From positions 1 to 14,531 of the forward strand of contig JAPLKX010000523.1 in assembly GCA_026387845.1 (NCBI GenBank): 14,531 bases of DNA, read 5' to 3'. Position numbers and translations under genes: made by a program. Shown here piece after piece: positions 6,456 to 13,118 of this stretch; position 1 is the stretch's first letter, and the number at the start of each line of letters is the position of its first letter. This DNA is from Candidatus Hydrogenedentota bacterium (GTDB taxonomy: Bacteria; Hydrogenedentota; Hydrogenedentia; Hydrogenedentales; SLHB01). A model generated the notes under the pieces. The model worked only from the letters and a program-made list of their open reading frames with translations, searched no databases and was not told the DNA's origin.

Positions 6456-6473
6456 GGCCTGCAACGGCAGGCC
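6456..6473. repeat. Perfect 7-bp hairpin with AACG tetraloop
   Basis: GGCCTGC (6456-6462) and GCAGGCC (6467-6473) close a four-base loop AACG. It lies 76 bases before the oxidoreductase start, in what is probably its leader. It may act on the mRNA or be an attenuator-like stem; no T-tract follows, so an intrinsic terminator is unlikely. Confidence 0.5.
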
Positions 6474-6548
6474 ATTCCACGATCCTGGGGTTTTGCTGTG
6501 AACACCGTGGGTCTCTTGATGCAACGCAGCGAGGGGGCAAGCGGCAAG

Positions 6549-7886
6549 ATGCCGCTTCTACATAAGGTATCTCGTCGAGTTTTTCTTACAGGATCGGCCC
6601 TTATGGCAGCGGGCCTGGCGAGTGCGGGTGAAAAGGCCCAAAAAGGAAAGCGGGGCAGTTCAGCGAACGACAAATTGAACATCGCCGGCATCGGGATCGG
6701 GGGCCGCGGAAAGTCCAACCTGGAAGAGCTGGACGGCGAGAATATCGTGGCATTGTGCGACGTGGATGAACAGTATGCCGCCAAGGTCTTCGCGAAGTAT
6801 CCCAAGGCAACACGGTATAAAGACTACCGCGTCATGCTAGAGAAGCAAAAAGACATCGACGCCGTCATGGTCGCTACGCCCGACCACACACACGCCATTA
6901 TCTCGATGGCCGCAATCAAAGCCGGCAAGCACGTCTATTGCGAAAAACCCCTTACCCGCACTCTCTTTGAGGCGCGTAAACTCGCCGAGGCGGCCCGGGA
7001 AATGAAGGTGGCCACACAAATGGGCATCCAGGGCCATTCGCACGAGGGCGTACGGCAAATCTGCGAATGGATTCTGGCGGGCGCAATAGGGTCCGTCCGC
7101 GAAGTCCATATCTGGACGGATCGCCCGAAAGGATGGTGGCCACAGGGCGTCGACCGGCCCCAAGACACGCCCGCCGTGCCGGCCACGCTCGATTGGGACC
7201 TCTGGCTCGGCCCCGCGCCTACCCGGCCGTACAACCCGGCTTATCACCCGTTTGCGTGGCGCGGCTGGTGGGATTTTGGCTGCGGCGCGTTCGGCGACAT
7301 GGGCTGCCACCTGATGGATGCCCCGTACTGGGCGCTCAACCTGGGCTATCCCACCATTGTCGAAGCCAGCTCGACCGCAGTCAACTCCGAGACCGCGCCG
7401 CTCGCGTCGATGGTGCATTATTATTTCCCGGCCCGCGGCGAAATGCCACCGGTAAAACTGACCTGGTACGATGGCGGGCTGCTGCCGCCGCGACCTGAAG
7501 AACTCCCCGACGGCGAGCCTATGGGCAACGAAAACGGCGGAGTCATTTTCGTCGGCGATAAAGGCAAAATCCTCGCCGCGGACGAAAACGCCAAAACCCC
7601 AAGGTTGTTGCCCCTGTCGCTGGCCAAGGAGTTCCCGACGCCTGAAAAAACCATCCCGCGATCGCCCGGTCATCACGAGGAGTTTATTGCCGCGTGCAAA
7701 GGCGGGCAGCCGGCCGGCGCCCAGTTCGATTATTCGGGGCCCCTCACCGAAAACGTCCTGCTTGGCAACCTGGCTATCCGCGCAGGTAAAAAACTGCTCT
7801 GGGACGGCGCCAACATGAAGTGCACCAACGTCCCCGAAGCCAACAACCTCATCCAATGCCAATACCGCGAAGGATGGGCGTTGTAA
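6549..7886 (+). CDS. Tat-exported Gfo/Idh/MocA family oxidoreductase
   Basis: A 445-residue NAD(P)-dependent sugar or cyclitol dehydrogenase-like protein with a twin-arginine signal. SRRVFLTGS (8-16) is followed by a hydrophobic stretch and ASA near 26. The Rossmann fold begins at NIAGIGIGGRG (44-54). CDVD (70-73) follows, ATPDHTHA lies near 109-116, and the family motif EKP (132-134) has its usual lysine. The C-terminal domain has WDLWLGPAP and RGWWDFGCGAFGDMGCHLMD, typical of the exported Gfo/Idh group common in Planctomycetota-like genomes. I placed the start at 6549, not at the earlier in-frame ATG (6453), because it gives a normal short Tat n-region. Some members act as glycosidases or isomerases through NAD, so the substrate is open. 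Proximity to the alpha-galactosidase suggests carbohydrate use. Confidence 0.85.
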   Translation: MPLLHKVSRRVFLTGSALMAAGLASAGEKAQKGKRGSSANDKLNIAGIGIGGRGKSNLEELDGENIVALCDVDEQYAAKVFAKYPKATRYKDYRVMLEKQKDIDAVMVATPDHTHAIISMAAIKAGKHVYCEKPLTRTLFEARKLAEAAREMKVATQMGIQGHSHEGVRQICEWILAGAIGSVREVHIWTDRPKGWWPQGVDRPQDTPAVPATLDWDLWLGPAPTRPYNPAYHPFAWRGWWDFGCGAFGDMGCHLMDAPYWALNLGYPTIVEASSTAVNSETAPLASMVHYYFPARGEMPPVKLTWYDGGLLPPRPEELPDGEPMGNENGGVIFVGDKGKILAADENAKTPRLLPLSLAKEFPTPEKTIPRSPGHHEEFIAACKGGQPAGAQFDYSGPLTENVLLGNLAIRAGKKLLWDGANMKCTNVPEANNLIQCQYREGWAL

Positions 7887-7973
7887 AGCGGCAAAGATAC
7901 CCAAACCCTCCGTACTACTATCCGCCAAGTTCTTGTTTTCTTGCGTAGAAGTTGAAGCTTCGATGCCGCGCGT

Positions 7974-8024
7974 TGGGACACCCCCCACAACGCGCCCTAA
8001 GAAGCGCGGCCGGGGGGCGTCCCA
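7974..8024. terminator. Long inverted repeat between convergent genes
   Basis: TGGGACACCCCCC (7974-7986) and GGGGGGCGTCCCA (8012-8024) pair in 12 of 13 positions. Inside, CGCGC (7991-7995) and GCGCG (8004-8008) form a second 5-bp stem around CCTAAGAA. It lies 88 bases after the oxidoreductase stop and 87 bases after the stop of the convergent transporter gene, so a bidirectional end of transcription is likely. A T6 run occurs only about 25 bases further on the plus strand, so factor-independent termination is not certain. Confidence 0.5.
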
Positions 8025-8110
8025 GACGTGGCAAAAGGCTGGACTGCATTTTTTGGTTGTGGGTACGCCGGGCTGCGCCCTCCGTGTCCTCGGTGGTCCA
8101 TCGGTGGAGG

Positions 8111-9421
8111 CTACGCGGGGAGGATGAGTTGCACGTATTCACAGAGGCCACTCACAGCGTAATACGTCATGATTAAGGAAAACACGATCGGGGAATGACA
8201 CGCGAGGTTCATCACGGGCCCGCTCCGGTGCTCTTTCATGTATGTCTTTTGATTTAGAAGCACCATTATGGCAATGGTAGAGAAGGGGAGAATGACAGCG
8301 AGTAGCGCCATGGTGAGGATCATCAGGAAAACGGGTTTGGCAATGGACGGCGGGAAATATGGAGCGCCCAGCGCGATCAGCGCTCCGACCGTAACCAGGA
8401 TTCGGCTGGAAGTGGACTTTGGATCAATGGGGCGGTTGGTGTAGTCGCCGATAAGCCACGGGCCGATCAGGATCGTCGGGATAAGGCTGGAGATGCCCGC
8501 GCCAAGAACGCCAACCACGAACAGGGTGATGGCGAATTTGCCGGCCAGCGGCTCGAGCGTCTTTATCATGTCTACCGCGGCTTCGATGGGCCTTCCCGCC
8601 ACAAACAGCGTGCCCGCCGCGCATATCATCACCGCGATGCTCAGCGCGAACATGACCGTCACCGATACAATGGTGTCGACAAGGGCGTGTTTGCTGTCGG
8701 CCACGCTCCACCGTTTGTGTTTGAGCGTGATGCTTCTACAGTAAAGGATCGCCGAGCTGAACGTAGTGCCTGCCATCCCGGCCACCAGGAGTGCCGCATC
8801 GGGTTCTTGCGGAACCCGCGGAACCAGCCCGGACAAAATAGCCCGCCACGACGGCACCAGCAGGGCGGCCGTGATAAGAAACGAAACTCCCATCACCGCC
8901 ACCAACAGCCCGAGAAGATTCTCAAGAAACGTGTAGCTGCCCCGCCACAGCACCCAGAATAGCATCGCGGTCAACGCAAGTGTGACGGTCAGCTTGATGG
9001 CGCCGTTGTACTGTCCGGTGGCAAAACGGATCCATTCCAAAATCAGGTCCACGCAGATGGCCATCAGCCCCGTGATGCCCGCAAATTCCGCCAACGTCAC
9101 GGCCACGAGCAGGAACATGCCAATCGCAGAACCCCAAGGCAATCTGCGCCGGATCGCATACAGGATCGTGTCGCCGGTCACGAGCGTGTACCGGCTGAAC
9201 GCCAGCAATCCGATGTAGGTGAAGACGCACGAGAGAACCACCGTCCACGTCAGCGACATCCCCCAACGCGAACCCGCGGACGCCATGGTCGTGACGCTGC
9301 CCGTGCCGATGTTGTAGCCGATCAGAAACAGCCCGGGGCCCAAGAACGCCATAAGCCGAGTGAACGGATTCGCTCTTCCCTTTGCCGCCACTTCGTTTGC
9401 TTGAATAATCTGTTCGGCCAT
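8111..9421 (-). CDS. Divergent NRAMP-family transporter
   Basis: A 436-residue inner-membrane protein with about 11 hydrophobic helices, fitting the NRAMP (SLC11/MntH) fold and length. The first helix has FLGPGLFLIGYNIGTGSVTT (26-45). Canonical NRAMPs have DPGN where this protein has NIGT (37-40). In the sixth helix, AGMAGTTFSSAILY (214-227) replaces the canonical MPH metal-binding segment. The manganese/iron site residues are therefore missing, and the substrate may be a different ion or solute, as in known NRAMP-related Mg or non-metal branches. The start is supported by GGAAAGGG five bases upstream and a promoter at 9473-9445. The family call is fairly confident; the substrate is unknown. 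Confidence 0.75.
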   Translation of the reverse strand: MAEQIIQANEVAAKGRANPFTRLMAFLGPGLFLIGYNIGTGSVTTMASAGSRWGMSLTWTVVLSCVFTYIGLLAFSRYTLVTGDTILYAIRRRLPWGSAIGMFLLVAVTLAEFAGITGLMAICVDLILEWIRFATGQYNGAIKLTVTLALTAMLFWVLWRGSYTFLENLLGLLVAVMGVSFLITAALLVPSWRAILSGLVPRVPQEPDAALLVAGMAGTTFSSAILYCRSITLKHKRWSVADSKHALVDTIVSVTVMFALSIAVMICAAGTLFVAGRPIEAAVDMIKTLEPLAGKFAITLFVVGVLGAGISSLIPTILIGPWLIGDYTNRPIDPKSTSSRILVTVGALIALGAPYFPPSIAKPVFLMILTMALLAVILPFSTIAIMVLLNQKTYMKEHRSGPVMNLACHSPIVFSLIMTYYAVSGLCEYVQLILPA

Positions 9422-9444
9422 AAAAACCCTTTCCGGTGAGTCAA

Positions 9445-9473
9445 AGGTTAACAGCCTCGGGTTTTGAGGTCAA
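9445..9473 (-). promoter_or_regulatory. Putative promoter of the NRAMP-like gene
   Basis: On the minus strand, TTGACC (9473-9468; 5/6) is followed by a 17-base spacer and TAACCT (9450-9445; 3/6). Transcription would start near 9438, about 17 bases before the ATG and just ahead of the GGAAAGGG ribosome-binding site (9434-9427). The same unusual -10, TAACCT, occurs in the higBA promoter. Confidence 0.45.
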
Positions 9474-9520
9474 GCGAGCGAGCGGATGGGGACGGCGTGG
9501 GATTGTGATGCAGGGCCGGG

Positions 9521-11422
9521 TCAGCCGCCGGCGACTTTGCGGCTCTCGCGTTTACGGGACTCGACGTCGAGTAGGGCTTTGCGGGTGCGGACACTCTTGG
9601 GTGTGACTTCCACCAGTTCATCCGGCGCGACCCATTCCAGGGCTGCGTCCAGAGTGAGCCGGCGCGGCACATCGAGCGTGACAGTCATATCTTTTGTCGA
9701 GGACCGGTGGTTGGTGAGTGCTTTGCGTTTGGTCGGGTTGCAGGGCAGGTCGCCTGGCCGCGAATTCTCGCCCACGATCATGCCCGTGTAGACTGAATCC
9801 ATGGGGCCGACGAAAAGCGTTCCGCGCTGCTGGAGGTTCTCGAGGCTGTAGCCGGTGGCTTCGCCCGTGTCGATGCTGATCATCGAGCCGCGGCTGCGCG
9901 CCACGATCTCGCCGCACCACGGCCCGTAACCGATGAAGCGGGACGCCATGATGCCAAGGCCGCGCGTGTCCGTGAGGAATTCGTTCCTGTAGCCGATGAG
10001 GCCCCGCGTCGGAATCAGGAACTCGAGCCGGACCATCCCGCGCCCTTCGTTTTTCATGTGGCGGATCTCGCCTTTGCGCAGCGAGATTTTTTCGATAACG
10101 GTGCCCTGGTGCTCGAGCGGCACGTCGACCACAAGTTCTTCCATGGGTTCGAGTAGTTTACCCGCGGCGTCTTTGCGCGTGATGATTTCGGGCGGCGAGA
10201 CGCACAATTCCATGCCTTCCCGCCGCATTTCCTCGATCAGGATGGCCAGGTGCAACTCGCCCCTGCCGGAGACCTTGATGCCGCCTTTGATCCGGCCCGT
10301 GTCTTCGACGCGCATCGCAATGTTCGTGCGCAGTTCGCGGTCGAGCCGGGACCGGATCTGGCGCAACGTGACCGCCGTGCCGTCCTTGCCGGCGAACGGC
10401 CCGCTGTTCACCATGAAATGCATCGATACCGTGGGTTCCTCAATATCGAGCGGGGGCAGCGCGGCGCTCGTGTCGAGGTCCGTCGACGCCAGTGTGTCGC
10501 CGATGCTGATATCCGACGGCCCGGCGACGGTGACAATATCGCCCGCCGTCACTTCCTTGACCGCCACGCTGGCCAGGCCGCGCGTCACCCACAGATACGT
10601 GGCCTTCTCGGGCGACGACCCCGTGACTTCCCACTCGGCGTCCGCGTCGCGCCCCCCGCTCAGCGCGCTTTCTCCTGCGAGCCACCTCGAGCCGATGCGC
10701 AGCAGCGTTTCGCCTTTGCGCAGCCTGCCTTGTAACACGCGGCCCGTGCCGGTCCTTCCGATATGGTCGCGCCAGCCCAGCGTCGATACCTGCATGAGGA
10801 ACGGCGCGTCCGGATCCCCCTTCGGAACGGGCACATGTTCGATGATCGTTTCAAACAGCGCCGTCATACCCTCGGGCGCGTCAATGTCGATGTCGCGCAC
10901 CAGCCAGCCGTGCAGGCCCGACCCGTACAGGACCGGGAAGTCGCACTGATGGTCGGTGGCGCCGAGTTCCAGAAACAGGTCGAACGTCTTATCGAGCGCG
11001 GCGTGCGGCTCCGCGTTGGGCCTGTCGGTCTTGTTGATGATGACGATCGGCTTGAGGCCAAGCCGCAACGCCCGCATCAGCACGTAGCGCGTCTGCGGCA
11101 TCGGGCCCTCGTTCGCGTCCACCAAAAGCAGGACCGAATCCACCATCGACAAGATCCGCTCGACCTCGCCGGAAAAATCCGCGTGGCCCGGCGTGTCAAT
11201 GATGTTGATGAGATAGCCGCCCCACTCGACGGTGCAATGCTTTGCGCGAATGGTGATGCCCCGCTCGCGTTCGAGTTCGTTGCTGTCCATGACGCGCTCG
11301 GCCATATGCGCGTTATCGCGGAACACGTGCGCTGTCCGGAAGATGCTGTCGATCAGCGTGGTCTTGCCGTGGTCGATGTGGGCGATAATGGCCACGTTGC
11401 GTATTTTGTCTATGGAAACCAT
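9521..11422 (-). CDS. typA: Ribosome-associated translational GTPase BipA/TypA
   Basis: A 633-residue GTPase of the BipA/TypA family, related to EF-G and LepA, which binds the ribosome and helps assembly of the large subunit under stress or cold. The G motifs are complete: G1 AHIDHGKT (14-21), G2 RERGITI (52-58), G3 DTPGHADF (76-83), G4 NKTD (130-133). The C-terminal TypA domain is recognisable from RGLIGYRNEFLTDTRG and from TPKSVRTRKALLDVESRKRE near the end. I start at 11422 (MVSIDKIRNVAII) since the frame upstream is non-homologous and overlaps the promoter. No strong Shine-Dalgarno is seen. It is slightly longer than usual (about 600-615) because of an extra stretch near 245-278 in domain II. 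Confidence 0.93.
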   Translation of the reverse strand: MVSIDKIRNVAIIAHIDHGKTTLIDSIFRTAHVFRDNAHMAERVMDSNELERERGITIRAKHCTVEWGGYLINIIDTPGHADFSGEVERILSMVDSVLLLVDANEGPMPQTRYVLMRALRLGLKPIVIINKTDRPNAEPHAALDKTFDLFLELGATDHQCDFPVLYGSGLHGWLVRDIDIDAPEGMTALFETIIEHVPVPKGDPDAPFLMQVSTLGWRDHIGRTGTGRVLQGRLRKGETLLRIGSRWLAGESALSGGRDADAEWEVTGSSPEKATYLWVTRGLASVAVKEVTAGDIVTVAGPSDISIGDTLASTDLDTSAALPPLDIEEPTVSMHFMVNSGPFAGKDGTAVTLRQIRSRLDRELRTNIAMRVEDTGRIKGGIKVSGRGELHLAILIEEMRREGMELCVSPPEIITRKDAAGKLLEPMEELVVDVPLEHQGTVIEKISLRKGEIRHMKNEGRGMVRLEFLIPTRGLIGYRNEFLTDTRGLGIMASRFIGYGPWCGEIVARSRGSMISIDTGEATGYSLENLQQRGTLFVGPMDSVYTGMIVGENSRPGDLPCNPTKRKALTNHRSSTKDMTVTLDVPRRLTLDAALEWVAPDELVEVTPKSVRTRKALLDVESRKRESRKVAGG

Positions 11423-11478
11423 GGATGTCCGGGGTTTGTCGTTGAGTGTTCGGCGTGGAAGGCCCAGCGAATGTGCTA

Positions 11479-11508
11479 ATTCTACCTGAAATGCTATGCA
11501 GGTAGCAA
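11479..11508 (-). promoter_or_regulatory. Putative typA promoter overlapped by an inverted repeat operator
   Basis: On the minus strand, TTGCTA (11508-11503; 4/6) and TAGAAT (11484-11479; 5/6) are separated by 18 bases. Transcription would start near 11472, about 50 bases before the typA ATG. A 7-bp inverted repeat, CTACCTG (11482-11488) and CAGGTAG (11499-11505) with a 10-base gap, runs from inside the -10 box to inside the -35 box. With a two-base bulge it extends by AATT on each side (11478-11481 and 11508-11511). This is the geometry of a repressor operator. The same sequence could form a hairpin in read-through RNA from the upstream gene. Confidence 0.5.
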
Positions 11509-11520
11509 ATTGAGGCAAGT

Positions 11521-11865
11521 CTACTTGTCCTGGTAGAACCAGCCGACCCCGATTCTGGCTACATGAAGCCCGTCGCGCCAATGGTAACTGATCAAGGCGA
11601 GATCGTTGACGAACAACAGGCTTGGGTAGCCGTAATCGTCTTCCGAATCGCCCGCGATCACCCGCTCGTGGGTCCACGTCTTGCCCATGTCCGCCGAATA
11701 CCGCGCGGCAATCGAGCCGTCTCCCCGGCCCTGCTCGTCCATCCGCGTATAGGCCATCAGAATCCGGCCGTCATTCAACTCGACCATGCTTCCCGGCAAG
11801 CTGCGATACCCGTACATATTTTGGGGAAGCGCGCCGCTGTCCGCTACGGGTAGGCCGCCTCGATT
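11521..11865 (-). pseudogene. C-terminal fragment of a BNR sialidase-like gene
   Basis: An open frame of 115 codons between in-frame stops, with the first ATG at 11817 (98 residues). It matches the end of exo-alpha-sialidase/BNR-repeat proteins. The Asp-box YSADMGKTWTHERV is complete, preceded by PGSMVELNDGRILMAYTR and followed by DDYGYPSLLFVND and a final strand. Protein-like sequence begins a little before the ATG (ADSGALPQN), inside the 3' end of the upstream peptidase gene in another frame, and then meets TAA at 11868-11866. There is no ribosome-binding site and no N-terminal propeller blades, whereas whole sialidases are about 350-450 residues. It is best read as a remnant left by deletion. 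Confidence 0.65.
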
Positions 11866-13016
11866 TTAACGTTTTCCGGCTTTGCGTTGAAGGGCACGTA
11901 GTCGTTGAGCTTGATGTGGACATACGGGCGACGGTAGGCGCATTCCTCGGCGCCGTTGGCGTAAGCCACCCAGCACTCGAGCGCCGTCGCGTCGTACACC
12001 GCGTTCAACAAATTCCCGCCCAGCGATCCGATCGCCTTCGACAACTGGATCATCGCGTCCGCGTCATAGTCGCCCTGGTATTTCTTGAGGTGGGCAAACG
12101 CAACCGGGTCTCTTCCCTCCGCATGGTACACAATGTTTGCGAGGATGTTCGGCGCCAGTTCGTCCTGCGGATCGTTATCGCCCCAGATCAGCAGTTCCGG
12201 GGCGTGCGCCCGCATCTTGACGGCTTTGGGGGCCTTGCCGTCGCCGATCACGTAGTGGTACTTCTTGATCCGCTTGGCGTCTTGCACCATCTTTACGGCC
12301 TGATCCAGATTGTGCGCGTCGTACAGGATGTCGCGAAACATGCTCATGAAATGGACCCCGTCAAGGTCAAACGGCGAGTCGCTCTGCGGCGTGTCGCCGA
12401 CCTCCGACAGCGTGACGCCTTCGGCATTCATCCCGGTGTTGACCCCGATAACGCCCGCAAACGAAACGTTGATATGCGGGATCCCTTCGTCCGGGACGTA
12501 CACGGCCACCATCGGCACGTCCTGCAAATGCGCGCGCGTGGTATAGTCGAGGTTGCGGATTTGGTAGAGGTGCTTGTCCTTGGAGGCATCTGCCCAGACG
12601 GCCACGGCGCTGCACGAATAGTTGCTCACGACCGGCACCATGTGAGCGCGCCGGATTAGATCAAACGGCACACCCGCGCCTTCCGCCACGCCTTTCATCT
12701 CCTCGATGTACCTTGGGTTCATGTACTTTGATTGCAGGTCCCACGCCTTATCAAGGGCAGAGTCGGTGTACCTTTCCCCGCCCCGCTTTTGGATGGCTTC
12801 GAAATACTGCGGCGTGAACGCGGTTATCTCATTTTTCATTAACGCGCCCAGCGCAAGACCCATATCGTGCGGCGTGCCCGAAACCACCACCACCGGAATT
12901 TGGTCCGGTCCCTCCCCGACAGAAGTCCGGTATCCAACTGCCCACGCACCACTCGCCGCCAACGCGACTATGACCAGGATCAACAACGGTGTTTTTTTCA
13001 TTGCTCGCTTCCTCAT
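11844..13016 (-). CDS. Exported peptidase C45/acyltransferase-like Ntn hydrolase
   Basis: A 390-residue protein of the C45 (isopenicillin acyltransferase-like) family, which are N-terminal-nucleophile amidohydrolases or acyltransferases. A signal peptide (KK, LLILVIVALAASG, AWA near residue 26) sends it through Sec. The putative nucleophile is C135 in SNYSCSAVAV, followed by the family's RNLDY at 154-158; VSFAGVIGVNTGMNAEGVTL is the typical GxxGxNxxG-like stretch. In family members, self-cleavage before this Cys activates the enzyme. Either ATG, 13016 or 13001, is usable: GGAGG precedes the first and GAGGAAG the second. Its stop lies inside the sialidase fragment. The natural substrate is unknown; an amide or peptide in the periplasm is likely. 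Confidence 0.75.
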   Translation of the reverse strand: MRKRAMKKTPLLILVIVALAASGAWAVGYRTSVGEGPDQIPVVVVSGTPHDMGLALGALMKNEITAFTPQYFEAIQKRGGERYTDSALDKAWDLQSKYMNPRYIEEMKGVAEGAGVPFDLIRRAHMVPVVSNYSCSAVAVWADASKDKHLYQIRNLDYTTRAHLQDVPMVAVYVPDEGIPHINVSFAGVIGVNTGMNAEGVTLSEVGDTPQSDSPFDLDGVHFMSMFRDILYDAHNLDQAVKMVQDAKRIKKYHYVIGDGKAPKAVKMRAHAPELLIWGDNDPQDELAPNILANIVYHAEGRDPVAFAHLKKYQGDYDADAMIQLSKAIGSLGGNLLNAVYDATALECWVAYANGAEECAYRRPYVHIKLNDYVPFNAKPENVKIEAAYP

Positions 13017-13045
13017 TTCCGTATGACCTCCCCAAAACCGCCGTC

Positions 13046-13051
13046 AGTATA
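13046..13051 (-). promoter_or_regulatory. Putative -10 box of the C45 gene
   Basis: TATACT on the minus strand (5/6) ends 29 bases before the ATG at 13016. The -35 region at normal spacing reads TTTTAA, a weak match. The GGAGG for translation lies between it and the ATG. Confidence 0.35.
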
Positions 13052-13118
13052 AGCCGTTACGCTCCCGATTAAAACACTTTTTCCGGGGAAACAAATACGG
13101 CTGCGGGCCGGGCTGTAT

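Larger units (their letters stand above)
6233..6548. other. Gene-free stretch with two hairpins
   Basis: No reading frame here has protein-like composition and a supported start; the frames across it are Ser/Pro/Arg-rich shadows. It holds two inverted repeats, listed separately, and a GAGGGGG at 6531-6537 that may serve as a distant ribosome-binding site for the oxidoreductase. I see no convincing promoter, although TTGATT at 6449 could be a weak -35. Confidence 0.5.

Noticed and set aside
6302..6565. 87-residue plus-strand frame before the oxidoreductase
   Set aside because: Ser/Arg/Pro-rich, covers both hairpins, no ribosome-binding site and runs into the start of a real gene in another frame.
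6837..7988. 383-residue minus-strand frame
   Set aside because: Antisense to the Gfo/Idh/MocA oxidoreductase, low-complexity composition and no recognisable motif.
8085..8110. CGGTGG-containing short direct repeat near the transporter stop
   Set aside because: Only two imperfect copies; no array and no CRISPR-like spacing.
9996..10949. 317-residue plus-strand frame inside typA
   Set aside because: Ser/Arg/Pro-rich antisense shadow of a confidently identified GTPase.
11423..11677. N-terminal extension of TypA to 11677
   Set aside because: Sequence before MVSIDKIRNV has no relation to TypA, overlaps the sialidase fragment and contains the likely typA promoter.
11622..12659. 345-residue plus-strand frame
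   Set aside because: Val/Arg/His-rich antisense shadow of the C45 gene and the sialidase fragment.
13078..13092. TTTTTCCGGGGAAAC as terminator of the pseudopilin gene
   Set aside because: The stem would have no proper loop and a mismatched centre; not convincing as a terminator.
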